Below the pieces are notes generated by a model, which ran no database searches, had not been told where the DNA came from, and saw only the letters and a program-made list of their open reading frames with translations. The position numbers and the translations under genes are program-made. Below are positions 23,557-32,512 of a stretch of DNA of 64,000 nucleotides, in pieces (position 1 is the first letter of the stretch; the number at the start of each line of letters is the position of its first letter). The DNA lies in NCBI RefSeq assembly GCF_009745975.1, contig NZ_WHOL01000086.1, forward strand, positions 40,303 to 104,302. Reading direction: 5' to 3'. This stretch comes from Actinokineospora pegani (lineage in GTDB: Bacteria; Actinomycetota; Actinomycetes; Mycobacteriales; Pseudonocardiaceae).

Positions 23557-25196
23557 TCGAGTACCCGCCGTTCACGCTGAACTTCCCCGAGTGGACCGAC
23601 TGGCGCCTCGACCACGTGCTGCGCCACCACGCGGGCGCCACCCCGGACAAGGTGTTCCTCGACGTGATCGACGAGGACCGGGTGTGGACCTACGGCGAGG
23701 TCCTGGCCGCGGCCGAGCGCGGCGCGCAGGAGCTGATGCTGCGCGGCGCCCAGCCCGGCGAGCGGCTGATCATCATGGCCGACAACTCCTCGGAGCTGGT
23801 CCGGTCCTGGTTCGGCTCGGCGCTGGCCGGGCTGGTCGAGGTCCCGCTGAACACCGCCTACGAGCACAACTTCCTCGCCCACCAGATCCGGGTGTCGCAG
23901 CCGCGCTGGGCCGTCGTGGACGACGTCTACGCCGCCCGGTTCGCCGACGACGGCGTGCTGGCGGCGTGCTCGGGCGTCGACCGGTTCTGGGTCGTCGACA
24001 CCGGGCACCTGGCCGAGGCGCTGGCCACCTTCGAATCGCTGGGCAAGACCGCCGCGCCGTGGTCCGAACTGGACCGCCCGGTGGAGATCGAGCTGCCGTA
24101 CCCGACCATCCGGGCGCAGGACCTGGCGTCGATCTTCTTCACCTCCGGCACCACCGGCCCGTCCAAGGGCGTGGCGATGCCGCACGCGCAGATGTACTTC
24201 TTCGCCCAGGAGGACGTGAACCTGACCAGGTTCACCGCCGACGACACCTACATGTCGGTCACCCCGCTGTTCCACGGCAACGCGCAGTTCCTGGCCGCCT
24301 ACCCGGCGCTGGTCGCGGGCGGCACCTTCGTCACCCGCCGCAAGTTCTCCGCGTCGCGCTGGATCGACCACGTGCGCGACCACGGGGTCACGGTCACGAA
24401 CTTCATCGGCGTGATGATGGACTTCATCTGGAAGCAGGCCCCGCGCGCCGACGACCGGGACAACAAGCTGCGCGCGGTCTACGCGGCGCCGACCGCCAGC
24501 TCGATCGTGCACGAGTTCCAGGAGCGGTTCGGCATCGAGGCGTTCGTGGAGGCGTTCGGGCTGACCGAGACCTCCATGCCGTTCATGACCCCGTACGGGG
24601 TGGAACGCCCGCCCGGGGCCGTGGGTGTCCAACTCCACGAGTGGTTCGACGTGCGGCTGGCCGACCCGGAGACCGACGTCGAGGTGCCGGTGGGCGCGCT
24701 GGGCGAGCTGCAGATCCGGCCCAAGCGGCCGTGGACGGCCAGCATGGGCTACTACAACATGCCGGAGAAGACCGTCGAGGCGTGGCGCAACCTGTGGTTC
24801 CACACCGGCGACGCCATGGTCCGCGACGCCGACGGCTGGTTCTACTTCGTCGACCGGTTCAAGGACGCGCTGCGCCGCCGGGGCGAGAACATCTCCTCCT
24901 ACGAGGTGGAGCAGGCCATCCTCGGCCACGACGCGGTCGTCGAGTGCGCGGTGATCGGCGTGCCCGCCTCCGTCGAGGCGGGCGAGGACGAGGTCATGGC
25001 CTGCGTCGTGGTCTCGGGGACCGTCGACGCCGCCGAGCTGTGGACGTGGTGCGGCAAGACGCTGCCCTCGTTCGCGGTGCCCCGGTTCATCCGGTTCTGC
25101 GAGGCGCTGCCCAAGTCGCAGTCGCAGAAGATCCAGAAGGCCGCCCTGCGCGAGGACGGCATCACCGCAGAGACCTTCGACCGCGAGTTGGTGTGA
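23553..25196 (+). CDS. AMP-forming acyl-CoA synthetase
   Basis: A 547-residue ANL-family ligase that activates a carboxylic acid with ATP and CoA. The P-loop is FTSGTTGPSKGVAMPH (about 195-210), the adenine-binding motif is AFGLTETSM (about 331-339), the hinge is GWFYFVDRFKDALRRRGENISS, and the C-terminal catalytic lysine is in KIQKAALRE. It is translationally coupled to the hydratase gene and starts the chemistry of this operon. The acid is not evident; relatives of this type accept carnitine-like, cyclic or branched acids. Confidence 0.9.
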   Translation: MIEYPPFTLNFPEWTDWRLDHVLRHHAGATPDKVFLDVIDEDRVWTYGEVLAAAERGAQELMLRGAQPGERLIIMADNSSELVRSWFGSALAGLVEVPLNTAYEHNFLAHQIRVSQPRWAVVDDVYAARFADDGVLAACSGVDRFWVVDTGHLAEALATFESLGKTAAPWSELDRPVEIELPYPTIRAQDLASIFFTSGTTGPSKGVAMPHAQMYFFAQEDVNLTRFTADDTYMSVTPLFHGNAQFLAAYPALVAGGTFVTRRKFSASRWIDHVRDHGVTVTNFIGVMMDFIWKQAPRADDRDNKLRAVYAAPTASSIVHEFQERFGIEAFVEAFGLTETSMPFMTPYGVERPPGAVGVQLHEWFDVRLADPETDVEVPVGALGELQIRPKRPWTASMGYYNMPEKTVEAWRNLWFHTGDAMVRDADGWFYFVDRFKDALRRRGENISSYEVEQAILGHDAVVECAVIGVPASVEAGEDEVMACVVVSGTVDAAELWTWCGKTLPSFAVPRFIRFCEALPKSQSQKIQKAALREDGITAETFDRELV

Positions 25197-25197
25197 C

Positions 25198-26364
25198 ATG
25201 TCTTTTGAGAAGAACGACCTGCACGAGGACATCCGCCGCGCGGTGCGCGACATGATGGAGCCGTTCGACGACAACTACTGGATGGAGCACGACAACTCCC
25301 ACGAGTTCCCCTGGGAGTTCTACAACGCCGTGGCCAAGCAGGGCTGGCTGGGCATCACCATCCCCGAGGAGTACGGCGGCGGCGGGCTCGGCGTGACCGA
25401 GGCCGCGATCGTCGAGCAGGAGATCTCCGCCTCCGGCGGCGGCATGAACGCCTGCTCGGCCGTCCACATCGGCATCTTCGGCTTCGACCCGATCATCCGG
25501 CACGGCTCCGACGACCTCAAGCAGCGCTTCCTGCCCCGGGTCCCGTCCGGCGACCTGCACATCTCCTTCGCCGTGACCGAGCCGGACGCGGGCACCGACA
25601 CCACCGGCATCACCACCTTCGCCCGCGAGGTCGACGGCGGCTACCGGGTCAGCGGCAAGAAGGTGTGGATCACCAAGGCGCAGCAGGCCGAGCGGATGCT
25701 GCTGCTGGTACGCACCACCAAGCGCGAGGACTGCGCCAAGCGCACCGACGGCATGACCCTGCTGTTCGCCGAGATGGACCCCGAGCACGTGCAGATCCGC
25801 GAGATCCCCAAGATGGGGCGCAACGCGGTCAACACCAACGAACTGTTCATCGACGACCTGTTCGTCGCCGACGCCGACGTCGTCGGCGAGGTCGGCAAGG
25901 GCTTCAAGGCCATCCTGGCGGGCCTCAACGCCGAGCGGATCATCGCCTCCAACGCCGCCCTGGGCATCGGCCGCGCGGCCATCCGCCGCGCCACCGCCTA
26001 CGCCAAGGAGCGCGTCGTGTTCGGCCGCCCGATCGGTCAGAACCAGGGCGTGGCGTTCCCGCTGGCCGAGGCCCTGATGCGGCTCGACGCGGCGGAGCTG
26101 ATGGTCAACAAGGCCGCCTGGCTGCTGGACAACGGCCAGCCCTGCGGGCGCGAGGCCAACATGGGCAAGTTCCTCGCCGCCGACGCCGCGTTCAAGGCGG
26201 CCGACGTCGCGCTGCAGACCCACGGCGGGTACGGGTTCGGCAAGGAGTTCCACGTCGAGCGCTACTTCCGCGAGGCCCGGCTCAAGCGCATCGCGCCGAT
26301 CAGCCAGGAGATGGTCCTCAACTACCTCTCCGAGCACGTGCTCGGACTCCCCCGCTCGTATTAG
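25198..26364 (+). CDS. Acyl-CoA dehydrogenase (rightward operon)
   Basis: A 388-residue FAD-dependent dehydrogenase starting one base after the ligase stop. Key segments are FAVTEPDAGTDTTGITTFA (about 122-140), GKKVWITKAQQAERM, RVVFGRPIGQNQGVAFPLAE and QTHGGYGFGKEFHVERYFRE. It differs clearly from the leftward dehydrogenase, so the cluster holds two enzymes with probably different acyl specificity. Confidence 0.9.
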   Translation: MSFEKNDLHEDIRRAVRDMMEPFDDNYWMEHDNSHEFPWEFYNAVAKQGWLGITIPEEYGGGGLGVTEAAIVEQEISASGGGMNACSAVHIGIFGFDPIIRHGSDDLKQRFLPRVPSGDLHISFAVTEPDAGTDTTGITTFAREVDGGYRVSGKKVWITKAQQAERMLLLVRTTKREDCAKRTDGMTLLFAEMDPEHVQIREIPKMGRNAVNTNELFIDDLFVADADVVGEVGKGFKAILAGLNAERIIASNAALGIGRAAIRRATAYAKERVVFGRPIGQNQGVAFPLAEALMRLDAAELMVNKAAWLLDNGQPCGREANMGKFLAADAAFKAADVALQTHGGYGFGKEFHVERYFREARLKRIAPISQEMVLNYLSEHVLGLPRSY

Positions 26365-26374
26365 GAGGCAGGCC

Positions 26375-27268
26375 ATGAAGCCCTATCGCTCGGTGCTGTT
26401 CGTCCCCGCCCACAAGACCTCGTGGTTCTCGAAGGCCGCCGAGTCCGGCGCGGACGCGGTGTGCTTCGACCTGGAGGACTCGGTCCCGGCGCACCTGAAG
26501 GAGTCCGCGCGGCTGGAGGTGCGGGCCGCTGTGGAGTCGCTGTCGGCCTCGCACCCGGCCATGGGCCTGTTCGTGCGGTGCAACTCGCTCGGGACCGGGC
26601 TCGCGGGGCTCGACCTGGAAGCGGCCGTGGTGCCGGGTCTGACCGGGGTGTTCGCGCCGAAGGTCGACACCGCCATCGACGTGATCCGCTACGACACGCT
26701 GCTCGACCACTTCGAGGCCCGCGCGGGCGTCTCCGGACTCGAGTACATCGTCCCGGTGGAGACCGTGCGCGGGATCGTCAACTGCGAGGAGATCGCGGCG
26801 GCCTCGCCGCGCGTCGGCGCCATGATCGGCCCGACCGCCGAGCACGCCGACATCGCCAAGGCCGTCGGGTTCGAGTGGACCCCCGAGGGCCTGGAGTCGG
26901 TGTACCACCGCACCCGCATCCTCATCGCGACCAGGGCCGCCGACCGGCACCCGCTGACGGCCCTGTGGGAGCGCATCCGCGACCTCGACGGCCTGCGGGA
27001 GTTCTCGCGGCGCGGCCGGGGCATGGGTTTCCGCGGCCAGATCGTGCTGCACCCGACGCACGTGCCCGTGGTCAACGAGGTCCACACCCCCGACAAGGCC
27101 AGCATCGAGTTCTACCAGGGGCTGCTGTCGACCTACCAGGAAGCCGAGGCCCGCGGCGACGGCGCGGTCATGTACGGCGACATCCACGTGGACAAGGCCC
27201 ACGCGGACAAGGCGACGGAGTGGCTGGCGCGCGTCGACCAGCTCGCCTCGCTCAACGGCGGAATCTGA
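26375..27268 (+). CDS. HpcH/HpaI aldolase / citrate lyase beta-like (CitE)
   Basis: A 297-residue TIM-barrel lyase. The N-terminus RSVLFVPAHKTSWFSKA and CFDLEDSVP (Mg-binding Glu/Asp), the Arg in RCNSLGTG, PKVDT, the Glu in IVPVETVRGIVN, and the C-terminal HPTHVPVVNEVHTP are CitE/malyl-CoA-lyase features. Relatives cleave citramalyl-CoA, methylmalyl-CoA or malyl-CoA. With the MaoC hydratase next door this suggests hydration of an unsaturated dicarboxyl-CoA followed by retro-Claisen cleavage. A strong AGGAGG precedes the ATG. Confidence 0.87.
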   Translation: MKPYRSVLFVPAHKTSWFSKAAESGADAVCFDLEDSVPAHLKESARLEVRAAVESLSASHPAMGLFVRCNSLGTGLAGLDLEAAVVPGLTGVFAPKVDTAIDVIRYDTLLDHFEARAGVSGLEYIVPVETVRGIVNCEEIAAASPRVGAMIGPTAEHADIAKAVGFEWTPEGLESVYHRTRILIATRAADRHPLTALWERIRDLDGLREFSRRGRGMGFRGQIVLHPTHVPVVNEVHTPDKASIEFYQGLLSTYQEAEARGDGAVMYGDIHVDKAHADKATEWLARVDQLASLNGGI

Positions 27269-27279
27269 GGGAGAACGAC

Positions 27280-27735
27280 ATGGCAGGCTTGTACTTCGAG
27301 GAGTTCGAGGTCGGCAGGGAGTACCGCCACGAGTGGTCCCGCACCGTCACCGAGACCGACACCGTCATGTACTGCTCGATCACCATGAACCCCGCGCCCA
27401 TCCACCTGGACGCGCACTACATGGAGACCACCATCCACAAGCAGCGCCTGGTGCCCAGCCTCTACACGGCCGGGCTCATCGGCGGCATGATCGTGCACGA
27501 CCTGACCCTGGGCACCACCCTGGGCAACCTCGGCTACACCAAGTTCGACTTCCCCAACCCCGTCTTCCACGGCGACACGCTCCGCGCCGAGACCACGATC
27601 CTGGACAAGCGCGAGTCCAAGTCCCGCGACGACTCGGGCATCGTGTTCTTCGAGCACCGGGGGATCAACAACCGGGGCGAGCTGGTGCACGTCGCCCACC
27701 GCGCCGGTCTGATGCTGCTCAAGCCCCGGGGGTGA
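27280..27735 (+). CDS. MaoC-like hydratase
   Basis: A 151-residue single-hotdog MaoC protein. The hydratase-2 motif is CSITMNPAPIHLDAHYME (about 33-50), with the Asn and His that place the catalytic water. The TMN-P-x-PIH form resembles mesaconyl- or itaconyl-CoA hydratases more than R-specific enoyl-CoA hydratases. It is the last gene of the rightward operon, 11 bases after the CitE-like gene, and is followed by a hairpin terminator. Confidence 0.86.
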   Translation: MAGLYFEEFEVGREYRHEWSRTVTETDTVMYCSITMNPAPIHLDAHYMETTIHKQRLVPSLYTAGLIGGMIVHDLTLGTTLGNLGYTKFDFPNPVFHGDTLRAETTILDKRESKSRDDSGIVFFEHRGINNRGELVHVAHRAGLMLLKPRG

Positions 27736-27737
27736 CC

Positions 27738-27772
27738 CCTGGCGGGCGAGGCGCGGGGTCCCGCCCGCCAGG
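27738..27772 (+). terminator. Terminator of the acyl-CoA operon
   Basis: An 11-bp stem, CCTGGCGGGCG paired with CGCCCGCCAGG around a 13-base loop, begins three bases after the MaoC stop. No U-tract, as usual in this genome. Confidence 0.7.
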
Positions 27773-27961
27773 TCTGCGGCCGCTCGGAGCCCCGCCCGGC
27801 CGTGGCGTCGGCGACGAGCTGAGGCGATAGCCGCCGCGCGGTCCCTGCTCGCGCCGCACGACCGGTGAGCAGGTCAGTCCCGACTCAGCCCGGGCTGGGG
27901 CGACTGGCAGAATGCCGGGTCAAAGCCATTCGCCTGGTGGGTCGTGGAGGGTTCGGAACCG

Positions 27962-30900
27962 GTGACCGAGAGCAGCAGCAACAGCACGGCCCAGCAGGGC
28001 GCACCGACAGCGCCGACCATGCAGGAGGCGCTGCTCGCCCTGCAGCGCTACTGGACCGAGCGCGGTTGCATGATCGTCCAGCCGTTCAACACCGAGGTGG
28101 GCGCGGGGACGATGAACCCGGCGACGATGCTGCGGGTGATCGGCCCGGAGCCGTGGCGGGTCGGGTACGTCGAGCCCAGCGTGCGGCCGGACGACGCCCG
28201 GTACGGCGAGAACCCGAACCGGCTGCAGACCCACACCCAGTTCCAGGTGATCCTCAAGCCCGACCCCGGCAACGCCCAGGAGCTCTACCTGGGCAGCCTG
28301 GAGGCGCTGGGCGTCGACATCCGGGGCCACGACATCCGGTTCGTCGAGGACAACTGGGCCGCCCCCGCCCTCGGCGCGTGGGGCCTGGGCTGGGAGGTGT
28401 GGCTGGACGGGTTGGAGATCACCCAGTTCACCTACATGCAGCAGGCCGGTGGCCTGGCCCTGGACCCGGTTTCGGTGGAGATCACCTACGGCATGGAGCG
28501 CATCCTGATGGCGCTGCAGGGCGTGGCGCACTTCAAGGACATCGCCTACGCCGAGGGCATCTCCTACGGCGAGGTGTTCGGGCAGTCCGAGTACGAGATG
28601 AGCCGCTACTACCTCGACGACGCCGACGTGGAGTCGAACAAGCGGCTGTTCGAGGAGTACGCCGCCGAGGCGGGCAGGCTGCTCGACGAGCGGCTGCCGG
28701 TGCCCGCCTACGTGCAGGTGCTGCGGTGCAGCCACACGTTCAACGTGCTCGACGCGCGCGGCGCGATCAGCACCACCGAGCGGGCCAAGGCGTTCGGGCA
28801 GATGCGGACGCTGACCCGCCGCGCGGCCGGGCTGTGGGCCGAGCGCAGGCAGGAGCTGGAGCACCCGCTGGGCGTGGTCGAGCCGCTGACCGCCGCCGAG
28901 CTGCCCGCCGACCTGCCGACCTTCGACGCGCCCGCGACGCTGCTGTTCGAGATCGGCGTCGAGGAGCTGCCGCACTCGGACGTGCACACGACCGCCGAGT
29001 ACGTGCGCGAGGCGCTGACCGAGAAGCTGGGCGCCACCCGGCTCGGGCACGGCGCGATCACCACCTACGCCACCCCGCGCCGGGTCATCGCCCTGGTCTC
29101 GCGGGTGGAGCCGGGTGAGCCCGACGCCGAGCGCACCCTGCGCGGCCCCAAGGTCGCCGCCGCCTACGACGCCGACGGCAACCTGACCAAGGCGGGCCAG
29201 GGCTTCGCCAGGGGCAAGGGCGCCGACCCGGCCGACCTGGTGCGGGTCGAGGTGGACGGCGTCGAGCACGTCGCCGTCGTGCGCACCGAGACCGGCCGCG
29301 GCGCGGCCGCCGTGCTCAGCGAGGTGCTGGCGCAGGTCGTCGGCGAGCTGCGCGCGGAGAAGAACATGCGCTGGCGCGACCCGAGGCTGTCGTTCAGCCG
29401 CGCGGTCCGCTGGCTGGTCGCCATGCTGGGCGAGACCGAGATCCCGGTGGCGGTGTCGGCGCTGCGCAGCGGTTCGACGACCCGCGTGCACCGCACCGCG
29501 GCCGAGCCCGAGGTGCGCGTGCCCTCGGCCGAGGGCTACCTGGAGTTCCTCGCCGGGCACGGCATCGTCGCCGACGCCGCCGAGCGCCGCACGCGGATCA
29601 TCGACGCCTCGACCGAGCTGGCCGCGACGGTCGGCGGCACGGTGGACTTCACGGGCGAGGCCAAGCTGGTCGACGAGGTCACCAACCTCGTCGAGCTGCC
29701 CAACCCGATCCTCGGCGGGTTCGAGGAGCGCTACCTGGAGCTGCCCGAGGCCATCCTGACCACGGTCATGCGCAAGCACCAGCGGTACCTGCCGGTGCGC
29801 GGCGAGTCCGGGCTGCTGCCGCACTTCGTGGCCGTGGCCAACGGCGACTGCGAGCCGGACCTGGTCCGCGCGGGCAACGAGGCGGTGCTGCGCGCCCGCT
29901 ACGAGGACGCGGCGTTCTTCTGGCGCGCCGATCTCCAGGTCGCCCCGGCCAAGCACCGCGAGGGCCTGGTCAAGCTGACCTTCGAGGAGCGGTTGGGCTC
30001 GGTCGCCGACCGCGCCGACCGCATCGCCGCCGTGGCGGGCGTGCTGGCCGCGCAGGCGGGCCTGGCCGGGGACGACCTGACCACGGTCACCCGTGCGGGC
30101 GAGTTGGCCAAGTTCGACCTGGCCTCGCAGATGGTGGTGGAGCTGTCGAGCCTGGCGGGCACCATGGCGGGCGAGTACGCGCTGCGCGCGGGCGAGACCC
30201 CGGCCGTGGCCCGGGCCCTGGTGGAGATGGAGCAGCCCCGCAGCGCGGGCGACACCCCACCGGAGACCACCCCGGGCGCGGTGCTGGCCCTGGCCGACCG
30301 CTTCGACCTGCTGGCGGGCCTGTTCGCCGTCGGCGCCACCCCCACCGGCAGCTCCGACCCGTTCGGCCTGCGCCGCGCGGCAGGCGGCGTGGTGACCATC
30401 CTGCGCGCCACCCCCGGCCTGAACGCCATCACGCTCACCGCGGGCCTGGCCGCGGCGGCCGACCGGGTCTCGGCGCACGGCGTGCCGGTGCCGGAGTCGG
30501 CGCTGGTCGAGGCCCGCGAGTTCACCATCCGCCGCTTCGAGCAGCAGTTGCTGGACGCGGGCCACGAACACCGCCTCGTGCAGGCCGTGCTCCCCCTGGC
30601 CGACAGCCCCGCCGCCGCCGACGCCACCTTGTCCGAACTGGAGAAGCGGGCAGGTGACGAGGACTTCGCCGCCCTGACCGCCGTCCTGCAGCGCGCCCGC
30701 CGCATCGTCCCCGAGGCCACCCCCGCCGAGTACGACGCGTCCGCGCTGCAGGAACCCGCCGAACTGGCCCTGCACGAGGTGGTGGCCACCCTGCGCGACC
30801 AGCTCCCCGGCCGCGACCTGGCCGAGTTCACCGCCCTGGCCGCCCCCCTGGTCGCCCCCGTCAACACCTTCTTCGACGACGTGATGGTGATGGCCGAGGA

Positions 30901-30985
30901 CCAGCGGGTCCGCGCCGCCCGCCTGGGGCTGCTGGCCACCATCACCGCCCTCGCCGAGGGTGTCGTGGACTGGCGCGCGCTGTAG
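27962..30985 (+). CDS. glyQS: Glycyl-tRNA synthetase, alpha and beta subunits fused
   Basis: A 1,007-residue fusion of the two subunits of the bacterial tetrameric glycyl-tRNA synthetase. About residues 20-300 are the alpha (catalytic, class II) part: YWTERGCMIVQPFNTEVGAG, RLQTHTQFQVILKP, LGWEVWLDGLEITQFTYMQQ and EITYGMERILMALQ. From about 330 (LLFEIGVEELPHSDV) to the end is the beta part, with a tRNA-binding C-terminus. The linker is EHPLGVVEPLTAAELPADLP. The GTG at 27962 follows GGAGG by 11 bases; an earlier GTG is possible. Most actinobacteria use the unrelated alpha2-type enzyme of about 460 residues, so this form is unusual here. Confidence 0.92.
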   Translation: MTESSSNSTAQQGAPTAPTMQEALLALQRYWTERGCMIVQPFNTEVGAGTMNPATMLRVIGPEPWRVGYVEPSVRPDDARYGENPNRLQTHTQFQVILKPDPGNAQELYLGSLEALGVDIRGHDIRFVEDNWAAPALGAWGLGWEVWLDGLEITQFTYMQQAGGLALDPVSVEITYGMERILMALQGVAHFKDIAYAEGISYGEVFGQSEYEMSRYYLDDADVESNKRLFEEYAAEAGRLLDERLPVPAYVQVLRCSHTFNVLDARGAISTTERAKAFGQMRTLTRRAAGLWAERRQELEHPLGVVEPLTAAELPADLPTFDAPATLLFEIGVEELPHSDVHTTAEYVREALTEKLGATRLGHGAITTYATPRRVIALVSRVEPGEPDAERTLRGPKVAAAYDADGNLTKAGQGFARGKGADPADLVRVEVDGVEHVAVVRTETGRGAAAVLSEVLAQVVGELRAEKNMRWRDPRLSFSRAVRWLVAMLGETEIPVAVSALRSGSTTRVHRTAAEPEVRVPSAEGYLEFLAGHGIVADAAERRTRIIDASTELAATVGGTVDFTGEAKLVDEVTNLVELPNPILGGFEERYLELPEAILTTVMRKHQRYLPVRGESGLLPHFVAVANGDCEPDLVRAGNEAVLRARYEDAAFFWRADLQVAPAKHREGLVKLTFEERLGSVADRADRIAAVAGVLAAQAGLAGDDLTTVTRAGELAKFDLASQMVVELSSLAGTMAGEYALRAGETPAVARALVEMEQPRSAGDTPPETTPGAVLALADRFDLLAGLFAVGATPTGSSDPFGLRRAAGGVVTILRATPGLNAITLTAGLAAAADRVSAHGVPVPESALVEAREFTIRRFEQQLLDAGHEHRLVQAVLPLADSPAAADATLSELEKRAGDEDFAALTAVLQRARRIVPEATPAEYDASALQEPAELALHEVVATLRDQLPGRDLAEFTALAAPLVAPVNTFFDDVMVMAEDQRVRAARLGLLATITALAEGVVDWRAL

Positions 30986-30991
30986 GACACC

Positions 30992-31028
30992 CACCCGGTG
31001 CGGGTCCACCACGGACCCGCACCGGGTG
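30992..31028 (+). terminator. Terminator of the glycyl-tRNA synthetase gene
   Basis: A perfect 16-bp stem (CACCCGGTGCGGGTCC and complement) around loop ACCAC starts seven bases after the stop codon. Confidence 0.8.
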
Positions 31029-31171
31029 TGAGATCGATCCGCCCCGGAGCCCGGGCGGGTCGCGTTGGCGACGAAGTGCGCTGCGGCCTTCGCTGGTGCT
31101 GGCCTGCGCCCGACCCCCACGCGATGGGGAAGCCACCCCGTTGCCCGGCTCCGGAAATTCCCGCGCACGCC

Positions 31172-31217
31172 TTGCGAACCCGAGCAGCCACGACTAACGT
31201 ACAACCATGTGGTTGTA
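31172..31217 (+). promoter_or_regulatory. Promoter and operator of the ArsR-AHSA1 pair
   Basis: A -35-like TTGCGA (31172-31177) and -10 TAACGT (31195-31200) are 17 bases apart. The 18-base palindrome TACAACCA-TG-TGGTTGTA (31200-31217) lies over the transcription start and the GTG start codon, so bound ArsR protein would block initiation. Confidence 0.7.
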
Positions 31218-31574
31218 GATCAGCTCAGCGACGACGAGGTGGACAAGGTCTTCCACGCCCTCGCCGACAAGACCCGACGGGACATCGTCCAGCGCGTGCT
31301 GGTCAGCCCCCAGTCGGTGTCCGTGCTGGCCGGGGAGTACTCGATGAGTTTCGCCGCCGTGCAGAAACACGTGGCGGTGCTGGAAAGAGCCCGCCTGGTC
31401 ACCAAGCAGAAGCGCGGGAGGGAGCAGCTCGTGAGCGCCGACCCCGACACCCTGCGCCACGCGTCCCAACTGCTCGACCGGTACGAGCAGCTATGGCGCC
31501 ACCGCGTACGGGCGATAGCGGAAATCTTGTCCGAGGACACCGACAACATCGAAGACAACAAGGAGCAGTCGTGA
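31209..31574 (+). CDS. ArsR-family repressor
   Basis: A 121-residue winged-helix regulator: DDEVDKVFHALADKTRRDIV at the N-terminus, recognition helix in SMSFAAVQKHVAVLERARL, and a wing with RGREQLVSADP. It lacks the metal-binding cysteines of classical ArsR and belongs to the group that partners AHSA1-type proteins. The GTG lies within the palindromic operator and just after the predicted transcription start, so the message is probably leaderless. Its stop overlaps the next start by four bases. Confidence 0.85.
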   Translation: MVVDQLSDDEVDKVFHALADKTRRDIVQRVLVSPQSVSVLAGEYSMSFAAVQKHVAVLERARLVTKQKRGREQLVSADPDTLRHASQLLDRYEQLWRHRVRAIAEILSEDTDNIEDNKEQS

Positions 31575-32056
31575 CCGTCACCAGCGTCCACAAGGACCCC
31601 GAGGCCCGCAGCCTCACCTTCACCGCGGACTTCGCCGCCCCCGTCGAGCGGGTCTGGCAGATCTGGGAGGACCCGCGCCAGCTCGAGCGCTGGTGGGGCC
31701 CGCCCACCTGGCCCGCCACCTTCACCCAGCACGAGGTCAAGCCCGGCGGCCGCTCGCACTACTTCATGACCGGCCCCGAGGGCGAGAAGGCCCACGGCTG
31801 GTGGCAGTTCACCGTCGTCGAGGCCCCCACCACCCTCCAGTTCGACGACGGCTTCGCCGACGAGAACGGCGAACCCGCCCCCGAACCCCCCGCCGTGCAC
31901 GCCACGGTCACCCTGACCGCCACCAACGACGGCACCCGCATGGTCATCTCCAGCACCTTCAGCTCACTGGAGCACCTGGAGCAACTGGCCGCCATGGGCA
32001 TGGAGGAGGGCATGCGCGAAGCCCTCGGCCAGGTCGACGCCATCCTCGCCGAGTAG
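31571..32056 (+). CDS. SRPBCC/AHSA1-domain protein
   Basis: A 161-residue START/Bet v1-fold protein. The opening TFTADFAAPVERVWQIWEDPRQLERWWGPP is the AHSA1 signature; further strands and the long C-terminal helix (EEGMREALGQVDAIL) complete a hydrophobic pocket. Such proteins bind small hydrophobic ligands and are typically cotranscribed with the ArsR repressor, which senses the same stress or ligand. GTG overlaps the ArsR stop. Confidence 0.86.
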   Translation: MTVTSVHKDPEARSLTFTADFAAPVERVWQIWEDPRQLERWWGPPTWPATFTQHEVKPGGRSHYFMTGPEGEKAHGWWQFTVVEAPTTLQFDDGFADENGEPAPEPPAVHATVTLTATNDGTRMVISSTFSSLEHLEQLAAMGMEEGMREALGQVDAILAE

Positions 32057-32060
32057 CCAC

Positions 32061-32105
32061 CCGGTGGGGGACGGCCACAGCAGGCCTGTGGCCGTCCCCC
32101 ACCGG
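32061..32105. terminator. Terminator after the AHSA1 gene
   Basis: A perfect 20-bp stem (left arm 32061-32080, right arm 32086-32105, five-base loop) starts four bases after the stop. It is the longest hairpin in the window and could also serve the convergent gene ending at 32195. Confidence 0.85.
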
Positions 32106-32194
32106 CGGGTATCGGTCTCCAGTCCACATCGGACCGTCTCGCCAGCGCCTTCGTCCGCGGGACCATGGCGGTTCTGTCCGAACTGGTCACTGGG

Positions 32195-32482
32195 TCAGTC
32201 CGGCGGGCACAGCAGCCGCACGCCACGCTCCCACCGGGCGCGTCGCTCCCCCGCCGACTGCTCCCACCAGGGCGTGCCGCGCTCCCCCAACGCCACCTTG
32301 GCCTCCTGCACCCGCCCACGCGCCGCGCGCTCAGCGGCGCCGTCTCCCGCCCGCAGGGCGGCACCGACAGCACGCCGAGCGGACATCAACGCCTTGCGCA
32401 GCCGGGCGGCCGCGTCCTCGGGGATCTCGGGGTCCGTGGCGCGCCACTTGCGCCCGTTGATGGTGATGTAGCGCTCGACCAT
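32195..32482 (-). CDS. Small conserved actinobacterial protein
   Basis: A 95-residue charged protein beginning MVERYITINGRKWRATDPEIP, then a helical Arg/Ala-rich middle and VALGERGTPWWE near the end. I have seen this pattern as a conserved short actinobacterial protein (sometimes mislabelled a Tol transporter protein), but no function is established. No membrane segment is present. Confidence 0.68.
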   Translation of the reverse strand: MVERYITINGRKWRATDPEIPEDAAARLRKALMSARRAVGAALRAGDGAAERAARGRVQEAKVALGERGTPWWEQSAGERRARWERGVRLLCPPD

Positions 32483-32512
32483 GCCCCGGGGGTACCCCGC
32501 GGGAGCCCAGGT

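Noticed and set aside
27773..27961. T-box leader ahead of the glycyl-tRNA synthetase gene
   Set aside because: No T-box bulge sequence, specifier stem or antiterminator could be found in the 190-base upstream region.
27920..31204. Long leftward open stretch opposite the glycyl-tRNA synthetase gene
   Set aside because: Antisense shadow of a convincing aminoacyl-tRNA synthetase; composition is repetitive and no motif is present.
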